A DNA stretch of 64,000 nt from Bog-756 sp035949055 (GTDB lineage: Bacteria > Actinomycetota > Acidimicrobiia > Acidimicrobiales > RAAP-2), in assembly GCA_035949055.1 (NCBI GenBank), contig DASZIO010000050.1, forward strand, positions 1-64,000. Reading direction: 5' to 3'. A model generated the notes under the pieces. It worked only from the letters and a program-made list of their open reading frames with translations. It did not search any database and had not been told where the DNA came from. Numbering within the stretch: the stretch's first letter is position 1; each line of letters begins with the position of its first letter. A program made the translations under genes and the position numbers. Below are positions 8,162 to 16,759 of this stretch, piece by piece.

Positions 8162-9451
8162 TCAATCGTCGTCGGACGACCGGTTGAGGTTGCTCAGGGC
8201 GTTGATCGACGTGTCCTTCGGCCCGCTCACTCCCGACGTCCGGTGCATCATCGACAGGTCGACGTCCGGAGATTCGGACCGGAGGGCGGCGACGGTGCAC
8301 TGCTCACGGGGCCGGACGCTGAAGGGGTCGTACGAGAAGTGGCGCATGGCGTTGAGGTGGGTGATCTTGTTGACCTCGTCGTCCGGCACCCCCTCCAGGT
8401 ACTTCATGGCCATTTCGGGGGCCTGCGGCCACGTCGAGTCGGAATGCGGATAGTCGCACTCCCACGTGATGTTGTCCATGTTGAGATAGTGCCGGTTGGC
8501 CACACCGAATGCATCGTCGATGAAGCAGGTGATGATCCGCTCCTTGAAGAGCTGGCTCGGCAGCCGGTCGCCGAAGTCCTGGCCGGTCCAGGCCTTGTGG
8601 TGCTGGTAGACGTAGTCCGCCCGCTCGAGGAAGTAGGGGATCCACCCGATCCCACCCTCGGACAGGGCGATCCGCAGGTCGGGGAACTTGCGCAGCACCG
8701 GTGACCACAGCAAGTCGGCGGCCGCTTGGACCACGTTCATCGGCTGGAGGGTGATGAGGACGTCGATGGGGGCCTCCACCGAGGTGATGACCAGCTGCGA
8801 GGACGAGCCGATGTGCAGGCAGGCGACGGTGCCCTCCTCCGAGCAGGCCTGCCACAACGGGTCCCAGTGGTCGGAGTGGAAGCTCGGCCAGCCCAGCTTC
8901 TCGGGGTTCTCCGAGAAGGTCACGGCATGGCAGCCCTTGGCCGCCATGCGGTGGACCTCCTGCGCGGCCAGCTCGGGATCCCAGATCACCGGCAGCGCCA
9001 GCGGGATGAAGCGCCCGGGGGCTGCGCCGCACCAGCCTTCGACGTGCCAGTCGTTGTAGGCGCGGAGCATGGCCAGGGCGACGTCCTTGTCCTCGGTGCG
9101 GGCGAAGAGCTGGCCGCAGAACTGCGGGAACGAAGGGAAGCACATCGAGCCGAGGACGCCGTTGACGTTCATGTCGCGGATCCGCTCGCCGATGTCGTAG
9201 CAACCCTTGCGCATGTCCTCCAGCGAGGTCGGCTCGATGCCGTACTCCTCGGGCGGCCGCCCGACCACCGCGTTGAGCCCGATGTTGGGGATCTCGTTGC
9301 CGTCGTAGACCCAGACGTCGGTGCCGTCGTCCTTGCGGACGAGCTTGGGTGCCAGGTCCTGGTACTTGGCCTCGAGCCGGCCGTCGAACAAGTCGGGTGG
9401 CTCGACGACGTGGTCGTCCACACTGACGAGAATCAGGTCCTCGGTTCGCAT
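8162..9451 (-). CDS. Amidohydrolase family protein (amidohydrolase 2 / ACMSD-like fold)
   Basis: Metal-dependent TIM-barrel hydrolase or decarboxylase, 429 residues. An N-terminal metal motif DDHVVEPPDLF appears at about 11-21, histidines at VTFSENP and HIGSSSQ regions mark the middle of the barrel, and WECDYPHSDSTWP near 355 supplies the C-terminal metal Asp. Start ATG at 9451 has an excellent GGAGGGAG site; the open frame upstream of it is a shadow of the thiolase-like gene. Members of this family near FadE genes are common in actinobacteria, but their reaction is mostly unknown; hydrolytic ring opening or decarboxylation of a ketoacid are candidates. A second member of the same family lies at 36857-38059. 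Confidence 0.87.
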   Translation of the reverse strand: MRTEDLILVSVDDHVVEPPDLFDGRLEAKYQDLAPKLVRKDDGTDVWVYDGNEIPNIGLNAVVGRPPEEYGIEPTSLEDMRKGCYDIGERIRDMNVNGVLGSMCFPSFPQFCGQLFARTEDKDVALAMLRAYNDWHVEGWCGAAPGRFIPLALPVIWDPELAAQEVHRMAAKGCHAVTFSENPEKLGWPSFHSDHWDPLWQACSEEGTVACLHIGSSSQLVITSVEAPIDVLITLQPMNVVQAAADLLWSPVLRKFPDLRIALSEGGIGWIPYFLERADYVYQHHKAWTGQDFGDRLPSQLFKERIITCFIDDAFGVANRHYLNMDNITWECDYPHSDSTWPQAPEMAMKYLEGVPDDEVNKITHLNAMRHFSYDPFSVRPREQCTVAALRSESPDVDLSMMHRTSGVSGPKDTSINALSNLNRSSDDD

Positions 9452-9527
9452 CCGGATCTCCCTCCTACACGGCGGCCCTCCCACACGCTGGGCCGCGGGC
9501 CCGTCGAAGCTGACGCCCGTATCACAG

Positions 9528-9533
9528 AGATTA
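9528..9533 (-). promoter_or_regulatory. Candidate -10 box for amidohydrolase-crotonase-SDR
   Basis: TAATCT on the minus strand in the 83-bp gap between the thiolase-like gene and the amidohydrolase. It would give a leader of about 70 nt ending in the GGAGGGAG ribosome site, allowing these three genes to be expressed apart from the two upstream ones. Confidence 0.4.
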
Positions 9534-9534
9534 G

Positions 9535-11073
9535 CTACAGCCGGGCTTCGGTGCGCCCGTCGGCCGAGACCAGCTGTACGGTTCGGCCGACGAGCTCGGC
9601 GTGCTCGGCTTCGATCAGCGCGTCCGGGTCGGCGAGCCGGGCATAGCAGCGGGTGGGCGCTCCGGCCTCGGAGGGGAGGTCGCAGACCAGGGCACCCCAG
9701 TCGGGCTCGCCGTCGCGCCCGTGGACCACCGAGTAGGTGGCTACCCGCGCCGGTCCCTCGAACGAGTCGACGATGGCGGCCTGGTCCATGGTTGCCTGGG
9801 CCGACACGGAGCGGTCGTCGGGTGGGACCAACGGGCCCGGCTCGGTCGAATAGGCCGCGAAGACGTGCTTGTTCATGTGCATGCCCACCCCGCTGACCAT
9901 TCCCAGCGAGCCTGGGTCGCGGCGCAGCTCCTGCACCATGGTGGCGAGCGAGTGGGTCATGTAGTTGCTCCCCGGGCCGCCGTGGTAGGCGAGGCCGCCG
10001 GTCACCGACACGGGGCGCTCGGGCACCACCTCGGGCCCCCGGCTGCGCGCGGCGGCGCCCTCGATGCCCAGGGCGTCGAGAGAGAACTCGATCGAGCTGG
10101 CGAAACAGGAGTACAGGTCGAAGTGGGCCACGTCCTCTACCCCGGCACCGGCCCCCTGCAGGGCCGCGGCCGCCGCCGCCTCCATGGCACCCGATCGCCA
10201 GAGCTCGACCCGTCCGGCCACCGGCGGCGGGTCCTCGGCGTACCCCCAGCCCCGCAGGTAGACGCGTCGGTCGACCGGGACCCCCATCGAATCGGCCATG
10301 GCGTCGCTGGCCACAATGACCGCCGCGGCCATGTCCACGTCCATGATGGCCGTCATGAGCTTGGAGTAGGGGTAGCCGACCATGCGGTTGTCCGGCGTCG
10401 GCCCGATGATCTCGTCCACGCCGCGCGCCCTCGGGAACCACGCGTAGGGGTTGGCCGCGGCGACCGCCGTCATCGGCGCCAGCAGTTCCCCGAGCGACCG
10501 CCGGTACGTGCCCAGGTCGGTCCCGAGGTGGGCACGGCGGGCGTTCTCGAACAGGGCGAAGGTGAGCCATGCTTCGAAGATCCGGTGGGTTACCTCGCCC
10601 GGGTGGGGGGGCGCGTCGAGAGGGAAGGGCCGCCGTTCTTCGGGACGGAAGCTCCACGGCGGCCGGCGGCCCTCTTTGCGGAGGCGCCGCTTCGTGGCCA
10701 GGGCCTCGGCCCCGACCACCAGGGTGAGGTCGAGGTCGCCGCGGAGTATGTGGCGCGCCGCATCGGCGACGAGGGTCTGGGGGACGGTGCCGCCGATCCC
10801 CGAGTAGGCCGACCGCCCCGGCCGGGCACCGAGGCGCGCGGCCAACCGACCGGCCGGGTCGTCGTACTGCCAGGCCTGGCAGTAGACCACGTCGATCCGG
10901 TCGAGCCGGCCGGCTGCGCTGGAGCCGCCTGTGTCGTCATCGGCCAGTCGCGCCACTTCCTCCCACATGAGGAGCGGCTCAGGTGCCCCGTCGGGGCCGA
11001 CGTCGCCGGGCCGCCAGGTGCGGCGACCGGCGCCGATGATGCACGGGGTGCGCCCGTCCCTCGCTGCGCCCAT
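9535..11073 (-). CDS. Thiolase-like protein with extra C-terminal domain (TLP1 type)
   Basis: Thiolase-superfamily protein, 512 residues, about 110 longer than a classical thiolase. The C-terminal addition (about residues 420-512, with VATYSVVHGRDGEPDWG and RCYARLADPD) matches the extra domain of thiolase-like protein type 1. The nucleophilic-cysteine segment is replaced by YSGIGGTVPQTL, so the thiolase Cys is absent. A DLYSCF element and a histidine in GLAYHGGPGSNY remain. By family, type 1 proteins are not proven thiolases and may act in retro-aldol or Claisen chemistry, or as non-enzymatic partners. ATG at 11073, 9 bp after the acyl-CoA dehydrogenase stop; no good ribosome site, so coupling to the upstream gene is likely. 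Confidence 0.82.
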   Translation of the reverse strand: MGAARDGRTPCIIGAGRRTWRPGDVGPDGAPEPLLMWEEVARLADDDTGGSSAAGRLDRIDVVYCQAWQYDDPAGRLAARLGARPGRSAYSGIGGTVPQTLVADAARHILRGDLDLTLVVGAEALATKRRLRKEGRRPPWSFRPEERRPFPLDAPPHPGEVTHRIFEAWLTFALFENARRAHLGTDLGTYRRSLGELLAPMTAVAAANPYAWFPRARGVDEIIGPTPDNRMVGYPYSKLMTAIMDVDMAAAVIVASDAMADSMGVPVDRRVYLRGWGYAEDPPPVAGRVELWRSGAMEAAAAAALQGAGAGVEDVAHFDLYSCFASSIEFSLDALGIEGAAARSRGPEVVPERPVSVTGGLAYHGGPGSNYMTHSLATMVQELRRDPGSLGMVSGVGMHMNKHVFAAYSTEPGPLVPPDDRSVSAQATMDQAAIVDSFEGPARVATYSVVHGRDGEPDWGALVCDLPSEAGAPTRCYARLADPDALIEAEHAELVGRTVQLVSADGRTEARL

Positions 11074-11082
11074 GCCCGACCG

Positions 11083-12291
11083 TCAGGCCAGGCGGGCCTG
11101 ACCGGGCAGCTTGATGGCCCGGTCGGCGATGATGTTCTTCTGCACCTCGGTGGACCCGCCGCCGATGGTCGTGTACCGCTGGAAGGAGTAGAGCCGGGTC
11201 CATTTGCCCCGATCGACGGCATCGGGACCGCCCCGCGCCAGCAGGCCGGCTTGGCCGAGCAGGTCGACGGCCAGCTCGGCCAGGGTCTGGGCCAGCATGG
11301 AGTACTGGAGCTTGGAGAAGGGCACTTCGGGCCAGTTCTTCTCCCCGCGGATCACCTTGCTGAGCGCGCGGTAGACGAGCAGCCGGGTCAGTTCGATCTC
11401 GGTCCAGGCCCGGGCCAGGCGGTCGGCGATACCGGGGTCGTCGAGCGCCGCGGGGTTCACGGCTCGGGCGGCCTCGATCATCGCTCGGAGATCGGCCGCC
11501 AGGCCGGTGATCTGTCCGGCGATGCCCACCCGCTCGTGACCCAGCGTCCCCATTGCCACCATCCAGCCTTCGCCCTCACCGCCGAGCCGGTCGTCCACCG
11601 GCACACGGACGTCCCGGAAGTAGACCTCGTTGAACATCTCGTCGCCGGACATGTCGCGGATGGGACGGGTCTCGACGCCGGGCAGGTCGAGGTCGACGAT
11701 GAAGGCGGTGATGCCCTCGTGCTTGGCGCCCCGACCGATGGCGGTCGGATCGGTCCGGAACAGGAACAGGCCCCACTTGGCCAGGTGCGCGGTCGAGATC
11801 CAGATCTTCTGGCCGTTGACCACGTAGTGGTCGCCGTCCAGGATGGCCATGGTGCGCAGATTGGCCAGATCGTTCCCGGCGTCCGGCTCCGAGAACCCCT
11901 GGCACCAATGGTCGTCGGCATTGATGATCGAGGGGAGCCAGCGCTTCTTCTGTTCCTCGGTGCCCCATTGGATGAGCATCGGGCCGATCTGCCAGATACC
12001 GTTGGCGTTGTACACGCCGGGTGTGCGGTACTCGGCCATGATCTCCGAGTACAGGAGGCGCTGGACTGGCGTGGTCTCCCGGCCGCCCCACTCGGTGGGC
12101 CAGTGCACTGCGGCCCAACCACCATCGTTCAACAGGCGCTGCCATGCCTTGCGGCGTTCCTGAGACGGCACGCCGGCGGCCCGCTGTTCCTCGTCCTCGG
12201 TCTCCCTCAGGAACTGCTCGAGGTGCTCGTCGAGCCAGGCGCGCAACTCGCGGCCGAAGGCCTCGTCCTCGGTGGTCAGGGAGAAATCCAC
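11083..12291 (-). CDS. Acyl-CoA dehydrogenase, alpha-type FadE
   Basis: FAD enzyme that introduces a 2,3-double bond into acyl-CoA (402 residues). It has the middle beta-domain motif HWCQGFSEPDAGNDLA near 127-142, NGQKIWIS near 160 and the C-terminal GGGSTEVQKNIIADR near 377. The position of the MCAD catalytic Glu (in YEGT) is Gly here, as in the alpha-type FadE of mycobacterial alpha2beta2 enzymes. The GTG start at 12291 lies 7 bases after TACACT, so the message is probably leaderless. First gene of a five-gene minus-strand run. A beta-type partner could be the gene at 13472, beyond the transporter gene. Confidence 0.88.
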   Translation of the reverse strand: MDFSLTTEDEAFGRELRAWLDEHLEQFLRETEDEEQRAAGVPSQERRKAWQRLLNDGGWAAVHWPTEWGGRETTPVQRLLYSEIMAEYRTPGVYNANGIWQIGPMLIQWGTEEQKKRWLPSIINADDHWCQGFSEPDAGNDLANLRTMAILDGDHYVVNGQKIWISTAHLAKWGLFLFRTDPTAIGRGAKHEGITAFIVDLDLPGVETRPIRDMSGDEMFNEVYFRDVRVPVDDRLGGEGEGWMVAMGTLGHERVGIAGQITGLAADLRAMIEAARAVNPAALDDPGIADRLARAWTEIELTRLLVYRALSKVIRGEKNWPEVPFSKLQYSMLAQTLAELAVDLLGQAGLLARGGPDAVDRGKWTRLYSFQRYTTIGGGSTEVQKNIIADRAIKLPGQARLA

Positions 12292-12298
12292 GCGCCGC

Positions 12299-12304
12299 AG
12301 TGTA
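12299..12304 (-). promoter_or_regulatory. Leaderless -10 box (TACACT)
   Basis: TACACT, 7 bases before the GTG at 12291, so the first transcribed base coincides with the start codon. It drives the five-gene minus-strand set. Confidence 0.55.
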
Positions 12305-12321
12305 GCGGTCCGGTCCCCGCC

Positions 12322-13266
12322 TCAGGAGGTGAAGCCGGGCGGCAGCCCCTCGGGCTGCGTCGCCGGTGGGCGGCGCGCCGCCAGGCGCGGCGCGAGCAGG
12401 TCGCCCGCTTCCGCGTCATCCCCCTTCAGCATGGCGACGGCCGACGAGTGGGAGAGCACCGCGCCGCCGACGATGAGCAAGAGGAGCGAGAGGGCCTCGA
12501 GGGGCCCCCGTATCCCGGTGGTCTGCAGGTTGTCGCCGAACAGCGAGATGCCGATGGCGATGCTGACCAACGGGTCGACGAGCACGATGGCCGCCTGAGA
12601 GGCGCCGATGGGCCCGGCGTGGAAGGCGTTCTGGGTCAGGAAGAAGGAGAACGCGCCGCACAGGGCGAGGGCGTAGGTCTGCCAATGTGAGAAGATGCTC
12701 GTCCAGTCGGCCGCCGCGAAGTGGGAGACCACTTTGGTGAGCGCGGCGGTGAAGGCGAAGCCGATGGCGGCCGCCGTGCCGAACATGGCGGCGCGCCACC
12801 AGCGCGGCCCGCGCCGGGCGAGAATCACCGTGAGAGCGACGCCGGCCGCGCACACCCCGCCGACCACGGCCCAGCCGAGGCTGCCGGGAACCCCGTTGCC
12901 ACCGGTGGGCGAGGAGAAGACGAGGAACCCGGACAGGCCCGCCGACGCCAGTAGTACGCCGATCCACTCGCGGGGCCCGACCCGGTAGCCGAACCAGGTG
13001 GACAGGATGAACACCAGGAACAGGAGCTCGGTGACGAGGACCGGCTGCACCTCGGAGAGGTCGCCGAAATGCAGGGCCAGGGCCTGGAAGAGGAACGCGG
13101 CCAGGATGAACACGAACCCGGCCAGCCACACCCCGCGCTTGGCGGCGTGGGCCAGGAGGCTCAGCTTCATCGTGTCCTCCTCACGGGCGTCCTCCACACC
13201 CATGCGTTGGAGCACGCTGACCAGCGCGTTGGAGAGCGCGGCCGCCAGAGCGAGGATCAGCACCAT
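12322..13266 (-). CDS. DMT superfamily (EamA-like) membrane transporter
   Basis: Integral membrane protein of 314 residues with about ten hydrophobic segments, beginning directly with a first helix (MVLILALAAALSNALVSVL). A basic C-terminal tail of about 40 residues follows the last helix. Two EamA-like repeats are suggested by the spacing of helices. The ATG at 13266 is preferred over the GTG at 13323 because the protein then starts at the first helix; TACACT lies 9 bases upstream. Its role could be import or export of a small metabolite; the sequence gives no substrate. It separates two acyl-CoA dehydrogenase genes that may encode partners. Confidence 0.8.
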   Translation of the reverse strand: MVLILALAAALSNALVSVLQRMGVEDAREEDTMKLSLLAHAAKRGVWLAGFVFILAAFLFQALALHFGDLSEVQPVLVTELLFLVFILSTWFGYRVGPREWIGVLLASAGLSGFLVFSSPTGGNGVPGSLGWAVVGGVCAAGVALTVILARRGPRWWRAAMFGTAAAIGFAFTAALTKVVSHFAAADWTSIFSHWQTYALALCGAFSFFLTQNAFHAGPIGASQAAIVLVDPLVSIAIGISLFGDNLQTTGIRGPLEALSLLLLIVGGAVLSHSSAVAMLKGDDAEAGDLLAPRLAARRPPATQPEGLPPGFTS

Positions 13267-13321
13267 GGTGGGGCCAGTGTAGGAGGGGCAACTGGCTCCG
13301 GTCCGCACCGCGACGGGTTTC

Positions 13322-13339
13322 ACCGGCCGGAAAGCCGGT
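13322..13339. promoter_or_regulatory. Inverted repeat in a divergent promoter region
   Basis: Arms ACCGGC and GCCGGT with a 6-base centre, between the transporter and the acyl-CoA dehydrogenase genes and about 40 bp upstream of the forward -10 box. Could be an operator; evidence is symmetry only. Confidence 0.25.
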
Positions 13340-13378
13340 TGTGGGCGTCCACCCCGGCCACGCGGCAGGGGCGGGGTC

Positions 13379-13384
13379 TACACT
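13379..13384 (+). promoter_or_regulatory. Candidate -10 box (TACACT) for the beta-type FadE
   Basis: TACACT about 90 bp upstream of the ATG at 13472. Start of transcription near 13391 would leave an 80-nt leader, which begins with the small inverted repeat CTGAC/GTCAG at 13383-13398. Confidence 0.4.
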
Positions 13385-13471
13385 GACGGGCCTGTCAGGG
13401 TCGGCTCGGACCAACGGCTGCGGCCGCGGGCCGGCCGCGGGCCGATCACGGAAGACGAGACCGGAGCCAGC

Positions 13472-14572
13472 ATGGACTTCACATACGACGCCGAGCAGGA
13501 GGCCCTGGCGGACGTGGCCAGACAGGCCATGGATCGGGAGGTCGGAGGCGAGCTGGTGCGTCGGCTGGCCGACGACCCGGTGGGCCATGACGACCGACTG
13601 TGGTCGACGCTGGTCGAACTGGGCTGGACCGGGCTGGTCATCCCGGAGTCGCACGGTGGGGCTGGGGGAGGGCTCGTCGACCTCTGTATCGTGCTGCCGG
13701 AGACCGGGCGGGTGCCGCTACCCGGCCCATTTTTCTCGTCTGCCGTGTTCGCCACCCTCGCCGCCCGTGCGCTCGGCGCCGACGAGCTGCTCGAGGACCT
13801 GGCTTCCGGGCAGGCCCGGGGCACGGTAGCGCTCCATGAATTCGGCCATGGCGACCCGCTCGGATCGGTGCACACCAGAGCGCGGCGTCGCGGCGCCGGC
13901 TGGGTCCTCGACGGCCTGAAGCCCCTGGTGCTCGACGGCCACACCGCCGACTGGGCCATCGTCGTGGCGGGAACCGAGGAGGGGCGCCGAGGGTTCCTGG
14001 TGGAACAGCCGGGCGGCCTGGCCGTCCCGGCCCTCGACCCGACCCGCAAGGTGGCCCGTCTCGAGCTGGACGAACGCCCGTGCCGGCCCATAGGGCCTCC
14101 GGGCAACCAGGCATCGGTCTGGAGGCGGATCATGGACGACACCGCAGTGGCGCTGGCGTCCGAGACGCTCGGCACCGCCGACCGGGCTCTCGGGATGGCG
14201 ATCGACTACGCCAAGGAGCGGGTGGTGTTCGACCGACCGGTGGCGTCCTTCCAGGTGGCCAAGCACAAGATCGTCGACATGTTCCACCTGGTGGAGATGG
14301 CCCGGGTGGCAGTGCAGTTTGCCGCCTGGGCGTCGGACGCCGAGGATCCGCGCCGCGAGCGCGCCGCGGCCATGGCGGCGGGGTACACCAGCGAAGCCGC
14401 GGTCAAGGTCACCGGCGACGACATCCAGCTCCACGGAGGCGTGGGTTTCACCTGGGCCAACGACGCCCAATTTCTTTTCAAACGGGCCAAGCAGAACGAC
14501 GTGTGGCTCGGCGGTCATGCCAGCCATCGCCAGCGGCTGGCCCACATGCTCGTCGACACCGCCTCCGCGTGA
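13472..14572 (+). CDS. Acyl-CoA dehydrogenase, beta-type FadE
   Basis: 366 residues with the shorter, divergent pattern of the beta-like subunits of heterotetrameric FadE enzymes. It starts MDFTYDAEQEALADV, has weak conservation of the central beta domain, keeps the helix YAKERVVFDRPVASFQ near 249-264 and ends with HGGVGFTWANDAQF near 320. In the related ChsE-type enzymes the alpha and beta chains share FAD sites. ATG at 13472 preceded by GGAG. The gene stands alone between a divergent transporter and a convergent amine oxidase; the alpha-type gene at 11083-12291 is the nearest candidate partner. Confidence 0.85.
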   Translation: MDFTYDAEQEALADVARQAMDREVGGELVRRLADDPVGHDDRLWSTLVELGWTGLVIPESHGGAGGGLVDLCIVLPETGRVPLPGPFFSSAVFATLAARALGADELLEDLASGQARGTVALHEFGHGDPLGSVHTRARRRGAGWVLDGLKPLVLDGHTADWAIVVAGTEEGRRGFLVEQPGGLAVPALDPTRKVARLELDERPCRPIGPPGNQASVWRRIMDDTAVALASETLGTADRALGMAIDYAKERVVFDRPVASFQVAKHKIVDMFHLVEMARVAVQFAAWASDAEDPRRERAAAMAAGYTSEAAVKVTGDDIQLHGGVGFTWANDAQFLFKRAKQNDVWLGGHASHRQRLAHMLVDTASA

Positions 14573-14628
14573 GCGACCGCACCCGGCCGTGGCAAGGTGG
14601 ATCGCGGCACGGGCCTTGACCCGCCCGG

Positions 14629-14664
14629 CGGCTCAGTGACAGGCCCGCGGCTCAGTGACAGGCC
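14629..14664. repeat. Tandem duplication at the 3' end of the amine oxidase gene
   Basis: A 17-base block (CGGCTCAGTGACAGGCC) occurs twice with a 19-base period. The proximal copy holds the stop codon and last two codons of the amine oxidase; the second copy repeats them in another frame just downstream. Looks like a recent slippage or repair event without effect on the protein. Confidence 0.75.
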
Positions 14665-16607
14665 GGCGGGGGCGGTACGTCGAGCGCAGGGTTGGCGTCG
14701 AAGAAGCCCACCGGGACCAGATGGAACCCGCAGTACTCGACGGGCATGACCGGCCAGTCCTCGGGGCGCGGGACGTGGGTGACGCCGAACGTGTGCCACG
14801 CCACGATGTCGGTGCCGAGCAGTGAGCGGTCGGCGGACGTCCACGCGGGCAGGCCGTCTCCTCCCGCGTGCTGGTTGGGGTAGTCGCCCGCCCCCCGGCG
14901 CTCGGCCGGATCGAATGGCGTAACCCAGAGGTTGTAGCGGGCGAAGCCCGCCCGCCGACCGACGCTCGATTCCGGGCGGGCCAGCATGGTCGGCGTGTAC
15001 GAGGGAAGGAGCTTGTAGGCCACCGGCTCGCCCAGGCCGTTGCGGACCTGGGGATTGATGAACCGCCAGTGGCGGCTGGAGGCGGGCTCCACGTTGCGCC
15101 GTGCCTCCAATTCGGAGTCGAGGCGCCGGGCCACCGGCACGAACCCGTTGGCCCACGGGTTGTCCGGTCCGGCCGGCAGCGGTTCGGTGGACACCTCGAA
15201 GACTTCGTTGACCGGGCCGTCGACCTCGAAGTCGAGCCGGGCGCAGAAGAGGTGCTGGTGCACGGGGGCGGCCAGCCCCGGTGCGATGGGAGGGGCGAAA
15301 CGGGACTGCTCGCCGGGGGCGACCGCCTGGGTCGACATGATGCCGGTGAGCTTGACCTCGAGCTGGATCGTGCCGTCGAGGTAGAAGTACCAGTAGAAGC
15401 CGTACTCGTAGTTGCCGACGGTGGAGATGGAGGAGACCACCAGCCGACGGGACCGCCGGACCTCGGTGCGTCCGATGAGCATGTCCTGGTGCTTCCAGAG
15501 GATGCCGTAATCCTCCTCGTGGATGCAGATCGCATTCTCCACCACGTAGGGCTCACCGCGCTCGGTCGAGAATGTGGCGTCCAGGTAGGAGATGACCCCG
15601 AGGCAGTCACAACCCAGTCGAAGCGAATTGACCATGCGACCGAGGCCCCACTCGCCGGCGTCGAAGGCGTTCTTCCAGCCGTGGGCCGGTCCGGGGTCGC
15701 CGTAGGGGACGACCATCTCGGTGATCGACGCCCGGTGGAGGACGGGGCGGAGTCGGTCGCCCTCCCTGTAGCCGACGGTGTGCAGGACGAGTCCGTCGTT
15801 CGGGTCCATCGACACTCGCATGGACCACCCTTGCCACCGGACGGCATTGCCCTCCACGGTGAAGCTCGGGCCCTCGGACTGCACGATCTCGAGGGGCCGG
15901 AGCCCGGAACGACCGGGCTGGTGGTCCTCGGGGTAGTAGCTACCGGTGTCGGCGGGGAGCGGTACCACCCCGTAGTCGACGACCTCGAGCACCTCGCCGC
16001 GGGCGCCGTCGACGGTGGCGATGACCCCCTCGACAGGGCGGGCGTACCCGTTGTCGGTGGGGTTCTCCCGGTAGTAGGAGAGGCATCGCGTGATACGCCG
16101 GCTCTCCTCGATGGCCCGACCGAAGTTGCCGGTCGGCCAGGGGTCGATCTGCACCTTGTCGAAGTCGTCGATGCCCCGGCGCCGCATGGCCTCCTGCCAG
16201 TCGGGGTCAGCGCGAAGCGCATTGATGGAGCGCAGCGCGTCGTCGAACAGCAGGGCCGGCCGCAGATCCGGGCGCTCCTCCCAGGAGAGCACCTCCCCCG
16301 AGCCCGCGTCGACCGAGGCTTCGATGACCGTCGAATCTCGACCTGGCACGATGAGCAGGCGGACCCGGCGCTCGACCGGAACTCCTGTCCGGTGGGTGGC
16401 GAGCGACGCCTTGGGCGGAGGCTCGAGCGTCACCGCGGCGAAGCGTGCATGGTCGTCGAGGCGGCCGCTCGCGCGCGCCGCCGACACCGCGACCCGGATC
16501 TCGCCGGCCGTCAGGGCGTCGAGCGGGTGGGCCGGGGCCGCGGACCTACCGGCGGCCCCGGCACCGGCCCCAGCCACGTCGACAGGGCTGGATGGCCGAT
16601 CGGTCAT
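14652..16607 (-). CDS. Copper-containing primary amine oxidase
   Basis: Oxidises a primary amine to an aldehyde, with ammonia and hydrogen peroxide as products (651 residues, normal for the family). The topaquinone site T-x-x-N-Y-(D/E) is TVGNYEYG near residue 395, with the tyrosine that becomes TPQ. Copper histidines are in VHQHLFC near 448 and WHTFGVTHVPRPEDWP near 610. The N-terminal N2/N3-like domains precede it (PLDALTAGEI, then a second repeat). ATG at 16607 has AGAGGAG 7 bases upstream; no signal peptide, so cytoplasmic. Divergent from an acyl-CoA synthetase, which could activate the acid formed from the aldehyde after a dehydrogenase step. Confidence 0.93.
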   Translation of the reverse strand: MTDRPSSPVDVAGAGAGAAGRSAAPAHPLDALTAGEIRVAVSAARASGRLDDHARFAAVTLEPPPKASLATHRTGVPVERRVRLLIVPGRDSTVIEASVDAGSGEVLSWEERPDLRPALLFDDALRSINALRADPDWQEAMRRRGIDDFDKVQIDPWPTGNFGRAIEESRRITRCLSYYRENPTDNGYARPVEGVIATVDGARGEVLEVVDYGVVPLPADTGSYYPEDHQPGRSGLRPLEIVQSEGPSFTVEGNAVRWQGWSMRVSMDPNDGLVLHTVGYREGDRLRPVLHRASITEMVVPYGDPGPAHGWKNAFDAGEWGLGRMVNSLRLGCDCLGVISYLDATFSTERGEPYVVENAICIHEEDYGILWKHQDMLIGRTEVRRSRRLVVSSISTVGNYEYGFYWYFYLDGTIQLEVKLTGIMSTQAVAPGEQSRFAPPIAPGLAAPVHQHLFCARLDFEVDGPVNEVFEVSTEPLPAGPDNPWANGFVPVARRLDSELEARRNVEPASSRHWRFINPQVRNGLGEPVAYKLLPSYTPTMLARPESSVGRRAGFARYNLWVTPFDPAERRGAGDYPNQHAGGDGLPAWTSADRSLLGTDIVAWHTFGVTHVPRPEDWPVMPVEYCGFHLVPVGFFDANPALDVPPPPACH

Positions 16608-16671
16608 TAGGGCTCCTCTGTTCGGTCTCTCGCTCCCGGTGCGGCGACCATGCCGCGCGCGGTGACGGCCG

Positions 16672-16677
16672 ATCTTA
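16672..16677 (-). promoter_or_regulatory. Candidate -10 box (TAAGAT) for the amine oxidase
   Basis: TAAGAT on the minus strand gives a leader of about 58 nt ending with AGAGGAG. The near-palindrome CGAGAATCTCG at 16693-16703 lies about where a -35 element would be and might bind a regulator. Confidence 0.4.
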
Positions 16678-16745
16678 GAGCGGGCCGATCGTCGAGAATC
16701 TCGGGCCGCCTCCGTCGCCGCCTCAAGGGGAGCGCGCCCGGTGTC

Positions 16746-16751
16746 TAGCAT
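16746..16751 (+). promoter_or_regulatory. Leaderless -10 box (TAGCAT)
   Basis: TAGCAT ends 8 bases before the ATG at 16760 of the acyl-CoA synthetase; no ribosome site is present. Confidence 0.45.
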
Positions 16752-16759
16752 CACCCGAC

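Noticed and set aside
9601..12690. Long plus-strand open frame of over 1000 codons
   Set aside because: It lies opposite three genes with clear domains on the minus strand. Its translation is Gly/Arg/His/Asp-rich without recognisable motifs, as expected for an antisense frame in GC-rich DNA.
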